Both the position numbers and the translations under genes were made by a program. This document shows, piece after piece, positions 13,901 to 25,375 of a stretch of 64,000 nt of DNA. Origin of the DNA: Morella rubra (lineage: Eukaryota > Streptophyta > Magnoliopsida > Fagales > Myricaceae); NCBI GenBank assembly GCA_003952965.2, contig CM025851.1, positions 35,465,381-35,529,380 on the forward strand, in the 5' to 3' direction. Positions within the stretch are counted from its first letter, which is position 1, and each line of letters opens with the position of its first letter. The notes beneath the pieces are model-generated. The model was given only the letters and a program-made list of their open reading frames with translations, ran no database searches and was not told where the DNA came from.

Positions 13901-14686
13901 GAAAAATACCAAATATATAGCATACGACCATGATGATACTTTGTAAACGAAATTTCACAGATTCGTAATAAGAAAAGGAACGTAAAGATTATGTGCTGTC
14001 AAATAATTATTAGCGGCTTTCTTGCATGTTTTCCTTTCTTTTTGTTGTATTTATTGGCATAAAATTTTGTTTTCCGAGGAACTTGGTCCTTTTTTATGTT
14101 TAATTTACCTGATATCCGTGATTTGCTCCTGCTTGCAGATCAGTTTCCACTGAAATATATATGAGACCATAAAAAATGATATTAATTTGTCATTTCATAC
14201 ATCCAGAACAGAAAGAGAGAGGGAGGGAGGCAGAGAGAGACTCACAATTGCCCGGGTCAAGGTAAGCTAAAGAGATTAGGAATCCAGGGCCTACATGTGA
14301 GAGAAACTTTCTCCATCCAGGTTTCTGCAACCTCAAAAGAATTAGCAAAGTACATAGATCATACTCAAATGTTGACCACATTGAAATTAAGACAGGAAAG
14401 CTAGACAGAATGAAGACATCATTTAAGCTCGGCAGGCCGCATCATGTATTAATTAATGGTGAAAAAGGCGGGAATCGTGAGCTTTCTGACGAAGAAATAT
14501 GAGAGGGACCTGATGATTAGGATCTTTATCATGATCGAACTGTTTGACGTCGTTGCTAATGATATCGGTGGAGGGTGTGATCTCTATCTCCACGTTAGTG
14601 GCTGCTATGCGGTTGCTACCCCCACCCCATAGTGATGGAACTATTTCACAGCTTTCTTTCTGCTGTTGTTGCTGCGGGCTTCCCAT
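7948..14686 (-). CDS. NRAMP5: NRAMP metal ion transporter, NRAMP5-like, intact
   Basis: Thirteen exons on the minus strand: 14686-14510, 14324-14246, 14149-14109, 13898-13820, 13698-13594, 12127-12018, 10621-10440, 9964-9895, 9365-9192, 9089-8985, 8836-8705, 8605-8510 and 8286-7948. They total 1689 nt (562 aa plus stop), every phase fits, and no internal stop is seen. NRAMPs are proton-coupled divalent metal (Mn, Fe, Cd) transporters with 11-12 membrane helices. The TM1 metal-binding motif DPGN is at residues 82-85, the TM6 MPHN motif at 257-260 and the conserved transport loop [13 protein letters not shown] at 358-370. The Gln-rich N-terminus is soluble. The C-terminal [13 protein letters not shown] resembles the end of rice NRAMP5, which favours NRAMP5 within the NRAMP1/5/6 group (recall, not a search). 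The start is the only ATG in exon 1, with a TATA box about 105 bases upstream. Intron 5 holds an LTR-like element and intron 7 a pararetrovirus scrap, yet all coding exons are clean. Confidence 0.92.
10075..10335 (-). mobile_element. Endogenous pararetrovirus scrap (coat/zinc-finger region) in NRAMP5 intron 7
   Basis: Read on the minus strand, 10250-10291 encodes a C-X2-C-X4-H-X4-C zinc knuckle. It is followed by a Ser/Asp-rich acidic tail ending in TDSDNP immediately before a TA repeat. The DNA is clearly related to the minus-strand block at 42855-43095. Both edges lie in short TA runs. The corresponding intron position of the dead NRAMP copy (about 30,690-30,750) lacks it, so it was probably inserted after the copies split. 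This is a non-coding relic of an ancient caulimovirid insertion. Confidence 0.8.
12243..13411 (-). mobile_element. 1.17-kb LTR-like element (family X, copy A) in NRAMP5 intron 5
   Basis: Flanked by a perfect 5-bp direct repeat ACTTT (12238-12242 and 13412-13416). The uninterrupted sequence of this intron is visible in the second NRAMP copy near 40,600. Reading on the minus strand it starts near AACCTAATTTAGATCCAACT, passes the family hallmark GGGTGAATA and ends in GGTTTTCAC. It is homologous along its length to copy B inside the copia element (22621-23888), including a weak ORF containing SMANAGT/SMAMAET. The 5-bp duplication and lack of enzymes fit a solo LTR or a non-autonomous LTR retroelement. 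Confidence 0.75.
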
Positions 14687-15293
14687 TTTGTCCCTCTCTG
14701 TCTTTTTCTCTCTCTAGCTCTCTCTCTCTACCTCGCTCTCTGTGGCAACTTCAATTGACTCCGGTAATGGAACTGTCAAAGGGAACTCTTGTATTTATAA
14801 TGGATTGCACGAACAGGCGCCACGTACGCTTCACGCAGTGGTTTCTGAGACCGGGGGTTCATGGGCCCTTAATTAACTCCTTTAAAATTGATTTTGTACC
14901 GTCATAAATCCATTAAATTGTTTAGAGAATTGTAATTTTTTTTTTCTGCATTCCGTCATATTAATTACCAGAAACGTACTTCAACGATGAGATCATTCAT
15001 AAGGTTAAACTCTTTTAAAAAAATTAACATAAATTTTTGTTTTCTCGAGAGGAAAATTTTCAACATTTGGTTCCAAAATTTCAGATGAGCTTTATACTCA
15101 CGCTAAAAATTATATTTATGACTAAACAACATAAAAAGAATATAACCTGAGTTTATTGAATCAACATATATACCATACAAGGAAAACATATATATTATAT
15201 ATTCTATCTCATATATATATATATATATATGTCCCTGACCACACTGTCGGCTTCATGAAAGGCTATTAGTTCAACGGACCCTTTGAACCCTAG
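14687..15293. other. 5' leader, promoter and upstream flank of NRAMP5-like gene
   Basis: A pyrimidine-rich (CT-repeat) leader precedes the ATG. The promoter proximal 150 bases are similar to the other two NRAMP promoters in the window, then similarity fades. A (TA)n stretch lies near 15,210-15,230. No coding sequence is seen. Confidence 0.5.
14792..14799 (-). promoter_or_regulatory. TATA box of the intact NRAMP5-like gene
   Basis: TATAAATA on the minus strand, about 105 bases upstream of the ATG at 14686. The same box and spacing are conserved in front of exon 1 of the dead copy (minus strand, about 41,952-41,959) and of the inverted exon-1 copy (plus strand, about 63,330). Confidence 0.6.
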
Positions 15294-16606
15294 GGCTTGT
15301 TTGGAAAAGGGTTGTGGTTTTGGTTTTGGGTTCAACTTTCAAATTTCAAATTTTAATATTTTAAATATTGTTTAGTTGTAAGGATTTGTTTGGTTGTTTA
15401 AGATTTGGAATGATTTATATTTTAATTAAATTAAATAATATTAATTTATAGTTATTATGATATTCAAAAAATAAAAAATAAAAAATGATTTTAAAAAATC
15501 AGAAAATATATATAATTCAAAAAATAAGTAGAAAATAATTTCATATATATAAAAAATTATAAAATAGATAAAATATGAAACTAATAAAAAAATATCCACA
15601 AAAATTAAAAGATAGATAAAAATCGTGTAAAATTTATAAAATAAATAAAAATTGACAAATATAATAAAAAAACTATAAATTTGATTATTAAAAAAAAAAA
15701 AAAACAGTTATGGCATTGTTTGGTCTCACAGTAGGTATTTGCACTAGTTACATATTCATATAAGTGTGTTTATGATAATAAGGTCATATTATGTAATTGA
15801 AATCATTATAACCGTGATAAAATTGTATCCTATCTCTAGACTTAGATAAAATATCTCTAGCCTCTTCGTCAACAACCCATAAAAGCATATTTTCCTGTTT
15901 TTGGTTTTTAATTCTTTCTTTTGGGTGATATACTCTACAAATGAAATTAGGAAATATTAATGAATTGTTGACGTCATAAATGCCACATAAATGATTTTAT
16001 TTGGTGAGATACTCAACCAGAAGGACAATTGTATATATCTTCTTCTTTTCTTTCTTTCTTTTTTCTTTTTCATTTTGTGCAAATAATATATTGACAATTT
16101 TTAGAGAAAATAGAGATGTATGCTAAAGAAAAAGGATAAAGCAAGAAAATATTAACATTCTTGGTAAAAAAAGGAAAAGAAAAATTAACAGCATGTTACG
16201 AAAATTCCAAGAAAACAAATAAGGTAATGTTAAGGTAATGTAAAATTTATTTTTTTATAAAACTTGCACATTTTTATCTTGGGTATTTTAATTTTTATGG
16301 ATATTTTTTTATTAGTTTCATATTTTATCTATTTTTATAATTTTTGATATTTATGAAATCATTTTCTACTTATTTTTTGAATTATATATTTTCTTATTTT
16401 TTAAAATCATTTTTTTTTTTTTTTGAATATTATAGTAACTGTAAATTAATATTATTTAAATTAATTAACATATATAAATCATTCCAAATCTTAAACCAAA
16501 CAAATCCTTACAACTAAACAATATTTAAATCTTAAAATTTGAAATTTGAAAGTTAAACCCAAAACCAAAACCAAAACCACAACCACAACCCATTTCCAAA
16601 CAAAGC
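15294..16606. mobile_element. Foldback element with inverted arms of about 350-400 bp
   Basis: The left arm starts GGGCTTGTTTGGAAA near 15,293 and runs to about 15,670. The right arm, about 16,225-16,606, is its reverse complement (ends TTTCCAAACAAAGC). Arms share runs such as TTTGGAAA, GGGTTGTGGTTTTGG and long A/T-rich stretches. The spacer of roughly 550 bases has no ORF. A target duplication could not be fixed. Its transcript would form a long hairpin. Tentatively a long-TIR MITE or foldback transposon. Confidence 0.75.
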
Positions 16607-16610
16607 ACGC

Positions 16611-16816
16611 GTCACTTTCTTCACTCATCAAGACATATACTAAGAAATATAAATAAAAGAATGAATATTCAATTTAGAATGATGTGTTTTTTTTTTGAGT
16701 AACTGGTAAGTATATTTCGTCACTTTCTTCACTCAACAGGACATATACTAAGAAAAAAAAAAAAATGAATATTCTATTTAGAATGATGTGTTTTTTTTTT
16801 TTTGATAACTGGTAAG
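16611..16816 (+). repeat. Two tandem copies of an ~100-bp segment with retroelement tails
   Basis: The segment from GTCACTTTCTTCACTCA through ATTTAGAATGATGTG occurs at about 16,611-16,690 and again at about 16,719-16,790. Each copy is followed by a poly-T run and then TGATAACTGGTAAG or TGAGTAACTGGTAAG. The poly-T and what follows is the reverse complement of a LINE/SINE 3' end. The first copy carries only about 20 bases of the element tail, so the direct repeat looks like a target-site duplication around a severely truncated insertion. Confidence 0.55.
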
Positions 16817-17330
16817 TATATTGATTCGCAAAGAATTGTATAAAGATGGGCCTCATGACCCAAATAATAAAAGAAACCTAAAGTCTCACAAAAATGAGAC
16901 TTAGAACTAGAACAAAATTAGGCATCACAAAGAGGAGTAACTCCCCCTCAATGGGGTATATTTCAACCAAAAGAAACCTATACCCTCAATGGGGTGTATT
17001 TAAAAAAAAAAAAAACCTATGCCCTCCATTGGTATGCCTCTCTCTCAAAGGGGTGTAAATAAACCAAAAACCTACCCCCACTGAGTGGGTGAATCTCAAA
17101 AGCAAGTAGCAAGACAATCAAAAAGAGGCAAGAGACCAAGCAGGCCAAACAACATCAAAGAATAGTTCTTATAGGAGAAAAGATGCTGTCAGGTAACCTC
17201 CATTTCTTTGCTAACTCCAAGTTCCTTCCAGTCCTTTGAACTTGTTTGAGAATGCTCATTCTAGCCACCACATCATCATAATATCTATCAAAACATGAAT
17301 AACTCTTCTTACTAACATGTGTCTGCTCAA
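16805..17330 (-). mobile_element. Non-LTR retroelement 3' tail (minus strand)
   Basis: On the minus strand the segment ends with CAATATACTTACCAGTTATC followed by poly(A) (poly-T at 16,790-16,804 on the plus strand). The same tail recurs at about 17,945. Upstream are repeated CCCTCAATGGGGTGTATTT-type motifs and a stretch resembling the 3' UTR of plant LINEs. No intact ORF remains. Confidence 0.5.
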
Positions 17331-17340
17331 GTTAAGGAGA

Positions 17341-18548
17341 AAAGTCACTATGAGCCATTGAACTACCAAGACAATTTCAAACAGGACCCCAAACTACTAC
17401 CAATCTTGAAATATGAAGCCCTCAAACTTTCACAATCAATCAAATTGAACACTTTGTCCAGATTTACCGTCCAAACTTACTGAACGTCACGACACCACAC
17501 GTGACATTTTTTTGGGCATTGTCCCAACTGTCTCAATACTCTCTTTCCATGATCATACATGGGTGGGTCGTGCCATGTGAAAAAGTTACAGGATCCTCCA
17601 GCCTATATGACAAGCATTCAGTATTCTTATTGTTAATCACAGTAACTAATAAAATTGTCTAAGGGAATGATTTTAGAGAAAAAGCATGTCTTTAATGAAA
17701 ATATGCATTAATCGAAATGGGCAACACTAAAACACACAACTTCACACAAGAAGAAACATCTTAGCTAACAGATATGCATCTTCTAAGCTGAAATCGAAAA
17801 CCTAACACCTAAGTATTTGTAAAACAACAAGAGAGAGACAGAGAGGGAAGAAGACGAACACCAAAAATGTGCGTGTGACCAGGGTTCCGTTAGTTTGGAT
17901 GGTAAATCTAGATAGAGGGCTCAATTTGATTGACTGTGGAAGTTTTTTGAGTAACTGGTAAGTGTATTGATTCCCAAGAACTATGCAAAAGCAGGCCAAG
18001 CCCAGGTAACAACAGGAAAAAAACCTATACCCTCACATGAGGGTTAACTTAATAGTAAAAAAGAAAAAACGTCAGAGCATAAAAATATTCTCAGAAAAAC
18101 GCCATCTCCTAGCAAGCTGTACATTTGCCCCTATTTTCTTCATGCTCTTAAGGTTGTTAGTCCTATCCACAACTGCTGAATAAATATCATAGAAGATGTG
18201 GATTAACCTTCTAGAGCGTCCAGTGAAGACTATGCTATTGCGTTCCTTCCATAAATTGTGTTCCCTCCACTTTGAATCATATTAAGAGAACTCTTCGAAA
18301 TTTTTTATGGAGGGGTAGTGAGCTCAAGAGTGGAGGAGCCAAGGTATCTTGGAAAGACATATGCGTGCATCAGCAGTGTGGGGGATTAGGAATACCAAAT
18401 TTGATTGTTTGGGATCAAGGCTGCAATTTGAAACATCTGTGGCATATACTTACTGATTCACTGTGGAAGTTAGGGGGTAATATGTCAAGATTGGTAGTTT
18501 GGGTTCAGTTTGAAATTTGTGTTGTTGTTCGAGAGTTTAAAGTGACTT
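17341..18548. mobile_element. Inverted-repeat transposon remnant carrying a nested LINE
   Basis: The left arm (about 17,341-17,500, starting near AAGTCACTATGAGCC) is the reverse complement of the combined right-hand sequence at 17,870-17,944 plus 18,455-18,548. The right arm becomes continuous only when the LINE at 17,945-18,454 is removed. Matching words include CAATCAATCAAATTGA, AGATTTACC and ACCAATCTTGA. Arms are roughly 180 bp, divergent. Mutator-like or MITE; no transposase seen. A clear target duplication was not found. Confidence 0.6.
17945..18454 (-). mobile_element. Short LINE insertion with inverted 5' part (twin-priming pattern)
   Basis: The 3' part (17,945-18,262) reads on the minus strand: LINE C-terminal coding sequence with HNLWKERNSIVF, a 3' UTR, then a short poly(A) (TTTTTT at 17,945). 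The 5' part (about 18,270-18,454) reads on the plus strand and encodes the upstream LINE reverse-transcriptase C-terminal segment (FLWRG, WKDIC, GGLGIPNL, LKHLW). A 17-base flanking duplication, GATTsACTGTGGAAGTT, is at 17,928-17,944 and 18,455-18,471 with one mismatch. Opposite orientation of the two halves inside one duplicated target is the hallmark of twin priming. The segment that should lie between them is missing. Confidence 0.75.
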
Positions 18549-18577
18549 TATCTCTAAATTTTTCTCTTGTCTGCTAA

Positions 18578-21035
18578 TTGGTTAGCTGATCCAAAGGAAT
18601 TTTGGCAAACTTGGGTAATTGTTGCGTTTGCGTTTGCAGTACTCCAAACGATGGATATCTTCATAACCATGAAAATAATGATGCCGTACGTTTGACCTTC
18701 ATTTTGTTATAGGAAATACCATATAAAAATTAGACAGAATACGTACATAGAGAGAGAGAGAGTGACGTTCAAGGTGGATTAGCCTTAGATATCTACATCC
18801 ACACGAAGAATAATTAATATTAGAATGACTTGTGAATAAGCTTATTATTATACGTTCGAAGGAGACATTAATAATCTATAGGCGTGCTATAACAAAACGG
18901 AACAAGTTGGAATATTGATGAGGCAATGTACTGGAAAACAACTTGTCGTGCTTTTGCAGCCTGGGCTGCCTCTAGGGCCGGCTGCTTGGATTTTAGCCAC
19001 GCATCAGGCTCATTTTCTTTTGACTTTTAGAAAAATACAGTACACTTTTTATTGAGCTCCAAATAGAAACCATTCAATCGTGAGTCGAATTGTCACTTGA
19101 AGACATGCATTTGGAACCTTATATCAGATGACATGAGTTTCATGCATCTAAGTACTGCACCAATTAACGTGGCATTCTAGTCTGCAAGCTGTGCATGTAA
19201 AGCATATAGCAACATAAACTAACTTCTGAGTTAGTGTTCTCATACCACACGCCTTTCACTTTATTTGTCTAAAATAGAAAGCATGCAATGCAAGTCATGC
19301 CGCAAGATATAGCAACATAAACTAGCTTCTGAGTTAGTGTTCTCATACGTCACGCCTTTCACTTTATTTGTCTAAAATAGAAAGCATGCAATGCAAGTCA
19401 TGCCTCTCTGATCTCTCTCTCTCTCTTTTTCATCTCGCTGATGATTTAATTACTTTATATGTCAGGTAGGATAAGCGACGTACGACTTTAATTAGCTCGA
19501 GTACCCAACCACCAAAACCATTTTCTTCATCTCTTCTTGTGTATATTCTATCTGTCCTATGTGAGCAATAATTTTATCTAATCCCAACGTCTTGAATAGT
19601 GCAAAGTATTGTGCGACCTCATTTAAATTTTCAAATTTCAACTGCTTACAGCGTACTCAGTTAATTGGTAATCAATTAATTACTAGCTATAACCACTATA
19701 TATCATATAATTTGCAGTAAAAGCCAGGTGAACAAAATTATGGAGCTGCAGTACCTATATATATATATTGCTAATTACTAGATCCGGCCTTAATCTTCGA
19801 CGAGGCCATTCTTAAAAGGGAAATCACTTCTGAGTACGAATGTCGTCATTCTTAACTAGAAAAAAATAAACTCTTGGCGCAATAACTTAAAAGTAGGCGT
19901 CTAGTATAAGCTCCATGTTTATAGGATCGACATTCCGATTTTCACGGATTGTATTGTACAAAACCCATGAACTAATATTATACAGTGGTTGTTTTCAAAG
20001 ATGCTACAAATTAATTAAGATATATTCTAGAGAGATCCTTATATTCAAAGTGAATAAGTGATGATCAACTCAGTACTATAACGTAGTGATCTCAATACGA
20101 ATTGGTTTAACACTTGTGAATTTAACAGAAATGTCGACACCCTCTTCTTGTGTTCCCATAAAGAATATTAAGATTGGCAGTAAGTATGGTTTTCAGGTTA
20201 AAAAAAGAAGCAGATAACTTATGTTATGCTAATTAAGATATTGCTTCATTTTATATATCATCTAATTGAAATATTGTGTTGCTCATCTGGTCTAATTCCC
20301 AAGTGAAATCGGATATTTAATGTCTAGAGAAAAGGACAAAAATCAGATGTTTCTTCTATATCTGTTGACATGATATAAGATATTCTAGTTAATTTAATTA
20401 GAGTCCAAACTTAATTAACAAACGAGACATGGTTATTATGAATATATAAAATTTTAAAAAAAGGCTAAGAAACAGCACTGCTGTTGTACTACGTACGTCA
20501 TTGTCCAGTACTGCTGTTGGATTAATTTTATCTTACAATGATACAAGATATTCTAATTATATAATGTCCTAACCAAACATCTAATTAAACAACAGTAGAA
20601 TGTGTACATATCGTACGTCTAATTAAACCTAATACACTGACAACAAACAAGAATGAATATTTTAATGGGTGCATGCCTTGAAACATACTAGTAAAAGACA
20701 TGCATCATATTACAAGTAGAGCCAATAGAATGACCCCCTGCAGCTTAGTCTTCCCTCATACATGAACCTAATTATGACAATCGCTTTCACGAGTTTTCGT
20801 ATACAGAGTCAGGATCATATGGCTAGAAACTCTAAAAGCCACTTTGTTTTCTATAGCCAATTGACAAATAAATTATAATCTACATGATCCCCGTTTATTT
20901 GGACGTCTCTTTGATCAGCATTGTAAAGAAGACGCCACAAATATCAGAGAATTGGTCATCAAAAAACCTCCATGCACGCATCATATATATATATATATAT
21001 ATATAACCTTCCACAACCTTACCATATATCATTCA

Positions 21036-21067
<32 letters not shown>

Positions 21068-21077
21068 CTATGTCATT
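18578..21077. other. Non-coding AT-rich spacer between elements
   Basis: No convincing gene or transposon was found here. It holds an AG microsatellite near 18,750, a tandem duplication at 19,206-19,404, a (TA)n at about 20,981-21,004 and a (CA)n at about 21,038-21,060 directly before the copia LTR. Confidence 0.6.
19206..19404 (+). repeat. Tandem duplication, period 103 bp
   Basis: ATAGCAACATAAACTA through CAAGTCATGCC occurs at 19,206-19,301 and again at 19,309-19,404, nearly identical (for example CATACCACACGCC against CATACGTCACGCC). Recent local duplication; no coding content. Confidence 0.9.
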
Positions 21078-21270
21078 TCTTAGTTGTACAACACTCACAT
21101 TCTGTATATAGATATAATTGCACAATTTTATTTCCTTACATTATTGACAATACCGAATATGGGATATGATTTCCTTCCATTGTAATATAAATCTACAATG
21201 TAACGTTACCTTTGTACTTGAATACGAATAGAATTTTCTCATCAATTGCTTCCCAATTACAAGCTTAACA
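21078..21270 (+). repeat. 5' LTR of the copia element
   Basis: Starts TCTTAGTTGTACAACA and ends AAGCTTAACA immediately before the primer-binding site. Very similar to 27,293-27,496; differences include CTTACA/CTTTCC and an 11-base insertion in the 3' LTR. Confidence 0.85.
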
Positions 21271-22620
21271 TGGTATCAGAGCCATAGCATCCAATGTCCA
21301 CACCGTATTCAACCTCCCATCCGGAGGGCCCTTCTTCACAATCCAATTCTACAAATCTCAACTCTCCATATCATCTTCCTTCTTCGATTATCCCAGGGCA
21401 ATTCTAGTCTCCACCCTCTCACAGGTGACAATTATCTCAAATGCCGATGTGCCATGAAAATCGCCCTCAACGCCAAGAACAAACTTGGTTTTGTTGATGA
21501 CTCACTTACCAAACCTACCACTTCTTCTGCCATTCAACTGTGGGAGCGCTGCAACGACATGGTTTTGTCCTGGATTCTTAATTCCATTTATAAAACCATC
21601 GTCGACAGTCTCATTTACCATGACAGTCCAAGGGCTGTGTGGCTTGACATTCAAGACCGCTTCTCCTAATCTAACAACCCTTGCATCTTTCACCTCAAAC
21701 GTGCCATTGCCAATCTTACACAAGACACCCAATCACTTACCTCATACTTTATAGCTCTGAAATCCAATTGGGAAGAACTCTCTACTCTTCAATCAATTCC
21801 CGCTTACACTTGCGGTGCTCTCAAAGAATCTTAGATCCACCATGACATAGAGGTCTTCCAATTTCTCACGGGGCTCCATGAATCTTATGCCCCCATTCGC
21901 AGCCAGATCTTGGTGATGGATCCTCTTCCAAATCTAGCCAAAGTGTATTCAATCTTACATCAGGAAGAAACCCAATGCCATCTCCATATCTCACACCCAC
22001 ATCTCCAAATCTCCACCTCTTAGCCGGATGTCTCTGCCATGGCCACCAATTGCAGCCTCAACAGGCCACCTGAAACACGTGGGAGAGGGAGAGGCCGACT
22101 TAAAAAAATGCTCCCACTGCCACCGAGATGGGCACTGGAAGGAGCAGTGTTATCACATCATTGGGTTTCCTCCCAATCACCGGCCTCCCACTCGCCTACT
22201 GTCCGGCCACAGAGATGCCCGCCTAGCTGCTGCCGCTAACACTTCTCACTCTGCAGGTCTCTCAGCTCCAGCAAGTCCTTTGGTTTCACACAATACAGGG
22301 GTTCCTGCTGGTCTTTCGGCTGACCAAGTTCAGCCAACTAATGGATTTTCCTCCAAGTCAAACTTCAATCAATTTCGCTAGTAACATCTCCTGTAACTCT
22401 GTCTCTTGTTATAATTTTGAGTGGGTAATCGACTCTGGCGCCTTTGATCATATGGTCTCTAATGCATCTCATATCACTAACCTGCAATCTCTTCATCGCC
22501 CTTGTTCTATTAATTTGCCCAATGGTGATACTGTTTCTATTACTCATTCTGGCACTGTTACTGTATCCCCACAATTATCTTTACAAAATGTTCTCTTTGT
22601 TCCTGATTTTAAATTCAATT

Positions 22621-23888
22621 TGAAAAACCTAATTTAGACCCAACTTACGCGGAATATACCTAGAAGGGGGGGGGGGGGTGAATAGGTATCTTTTGAAAAA
22701 TTATCAATTAACTATTTCTTTTAAAACTTAAAGCCTATTCTTTGAATAAACAAATCAATAAGACTGTTTTACAATATGTCAATATACTAAAATGACCAGC
22801 AAAACAATAAGATATAAATCAACACAAAACAGAAAACACAATCTGTAAAACAAGGGAGTTAGAAAAAACTGCAAGTAACTCTCAAGAAACTTCAACTCGT
22901 AGAAATAGTAATTTCCAGATTCACAAAGACAATTGAAACGTAATCAATTGAACAATCTTACAATAACCAGAATCTTAATTCGTAACTTACCAACTAGATC
23001 TGTGAATGAAGGTTTGTCAAGGCTTAAGAAAATAACCTCACAACTCAAAGAACAAACTTGGTTAGTAAAGAATAAACAAAACAAATTAAGAATAATAATA
23101 GACATGTAACACCGAGAATGGTTACGAAGAGAAACTCCCTAAGGAACGTCCTCAAGGAGAAAAACTCTTGGGCCAGTAGGCCGTTCGAATCCACTAGTTT
23201 CCAATTGATTACAAGGTGATCTATTAAAGTGACTAACCTAGCCTATCAAAAACACTTTGAATCAAACCCGATTTACCGTAAATCGAATCTCAAATGGATG
23301 TAGAAACTCTAAGTCCAAACGGAAACCTCGATCTTGAACAACTCTTAATCTTCCGCACAAACCTTGTACAATCAATGGCCATGGCTGAAACCTTCAGCCA
23401 ACAATATTCAGAACCTCTGAATCTTCAACTTCGTAGAAGCAATATGGGAAACACGGTGATCGAATCTATACTCTCGTAAGGTACTCCATCTTTATCAAAG
23501 GGGGCCTTTACGAAAATTAGCAACTAGACATCAAGAAGTAGATCAAACAGTCGAACGAAATCTTGGAGCCACTCAATCTTGGAGCTATTTTTCTTTTAGA
23601 GGGAGAAAGACGAAGTATATGGAAAATGGTCAGATCTGCGTGTATATCCACCGGCGCCCATTCTGTTTTTTCGTTCTTTTATTTCACGCGTTCAACCACT
23701 CAACAGACTCCATCCCCTTCTCTTTCTTCTAGATACACGGAAAAAGGCTAGAATACCCTTTTAAAGAAGCCACACGTTAACCTCAAGATACAGGTCAGCA
23801 AGCACTTTCTAATTCCCTTCTAGAAACAACACAAATGATAGAAAGGCCCGTATTTCTTTTTCACGAGACATGGCACACGGTTTTCACA
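22621..23888 (+). mobile_element. 1.27-kb LTR-like element (family X, copy B) inside copia
   Basis: Begins TGAAAAACCTAATTTAGACC, ends GGTTTTCACA and is flanked by a perfect CAATT duplication (22,616-22,620 and 23,889-23,893). It splits the copia reading frame between the protease and the integrase zinc region; the copia sequence resumes directly after it. TG...CA ends with 5-bp TSD point to a solo LTR or short non-autonomous LTR element. A G-run of about 13 and GTGAATAGG lie near the start. Full-length relative of 12,243-13,411. Confidence 0.85.
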
Positions 23889-24769
23889 CAATTTATTATC
23901 TATTTGTAAACTCACCTCTTCTATTAATTGTGTCGCTATTTTTTTCCTAACTTTTGTGTTTTTCAGACCTTGTCACGAAGAAGCTTATTGGAATTGGTGA
24001 AGTTCGAGATGGACTTTACTATTGCAACCCTTCTTCCCCATCGGTCCTTCACACTTCTCGTGCTCACTCCTCTCATTTATGGCACGCGCAATTAGGTCAC
24101 CCTTCTTCGTCATGCCTCCCCCTTGTTTTAAATATTTCCCGTGATACGTTTCATTGCGATGTTTGTGCTAGAGCTAAACATACTCGGCTCCCTTTTTCAT
24201 TAAATTTGAATTATAGCATGTCTTGTTTTAATCGTATTTATTGTGATATTTGGAGTGGATATTCTACTCCATCGCTCTTGGGTGCTCACTATTTTTTGAC
24301 TATTGTTGACGATTATTCTCGTACTACTTGGGTATATTTGATGCATTTTAAATCTAATACGTATTATGTCTCACACAATTTTTTTCTCTTCTAAAAAATC
24401 AATTTGACATGACTATTAACATTATTCGCACAGATAATGGTTAAGAATTTCTTTCTCACCAAGTACAACATTTTTTCAATACTCACGCATTTTTCATAAA
24501 AAAAACCTGTGTCAAAACATCCCAACAAAATGGTGTTGCTGAACGTAAACATCAGTACCTTCTTAATGTCGCCAGATGTCTCCCTTTCTATGCCAATCTT
24601 CCTCTTATTTTTTGGGGTTAGTGCATTCTAACTGCCACCTATCGTATTAATCGCACGCCCTCCACTAGTCTTGCCCATAAATCCCCTTACGAACTTCTTT
24701 TTAATAAACCTCTTCTTATAGTCACTTGCGCATTTTTGGTTGCTTATGTTATGCTCACACCCTCTCTTC

Positions 24770-25375
24770 TAGGGGTGGGCATCGAAAATTTCGGATTTGG
24801 AAATGCCCAACCCGAATCCAAAATTTTCGAATACCGAATTTTGATTCGGAGTTGTGAGGTCAGGTTCTTGACGCATGACCAGCGGCTTTATCAACCATAG
24901 TGACATAGCCACCATAGTGGTTTCGTTGAGACGCTAAAGTCCCTTCAACATACTCGCGTAGAAAGGACGAGTGTCAACACCAAAGTGCGGCTTCAAAGTG
25001 GACTTGTAGGGAAGGAAAATACCTTGTTCTTTCTTCTTCTTTTATTCTTTGACCAGAAAGTGAAAGAAAGGGAAAATTGAAAAGGGGGGGACACAGTTTT
25101 TGTGAAGGGGGGGGGGGGGCTGAAAGTGAGTGTGAATGACAAGGAGGTGGGTGAAGTGAAACATGAAAGTGAGGAGGGGGGTGTTTTGAAACGCGTGTTT
25201 AACTAAATGCTAGATTTCGGGTCGAGTCGGTTGACATCGGATTTATTTCCTGATATTTGACTCCGACCCAAATAACTGCTTTTATTATATGTACTATCCG
25301 AATCCGACCAGATCAGGTCAAGGCAGGTCGGATGAGAGTCGACGAGTCGGATCGGAGCTTTTCTGCACAGCCTTA
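24770..25375. mobile_element. hAT-type non-autonomous element inside copia integrase region
   Basis: An exact 8-bp target duplication CTCTCTTC flanks it (24,762-24,769 and 25,376-25,383). The left end is TAGGGGTGGGCATCGAAAA; the reverse complement of the right end is TAAGGCTGTGCAGAAAAG, an imperfect terminal inverted repeat. The interior has repeated CCGAATCCGACC-type motifs and no transposase. 8-bp TSD and TAGGG termini fit hAT. It is 606 bp, interrupts the copia integrase-RT spacer, and is not found elsewhere in the window. Confidence 0.85.
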
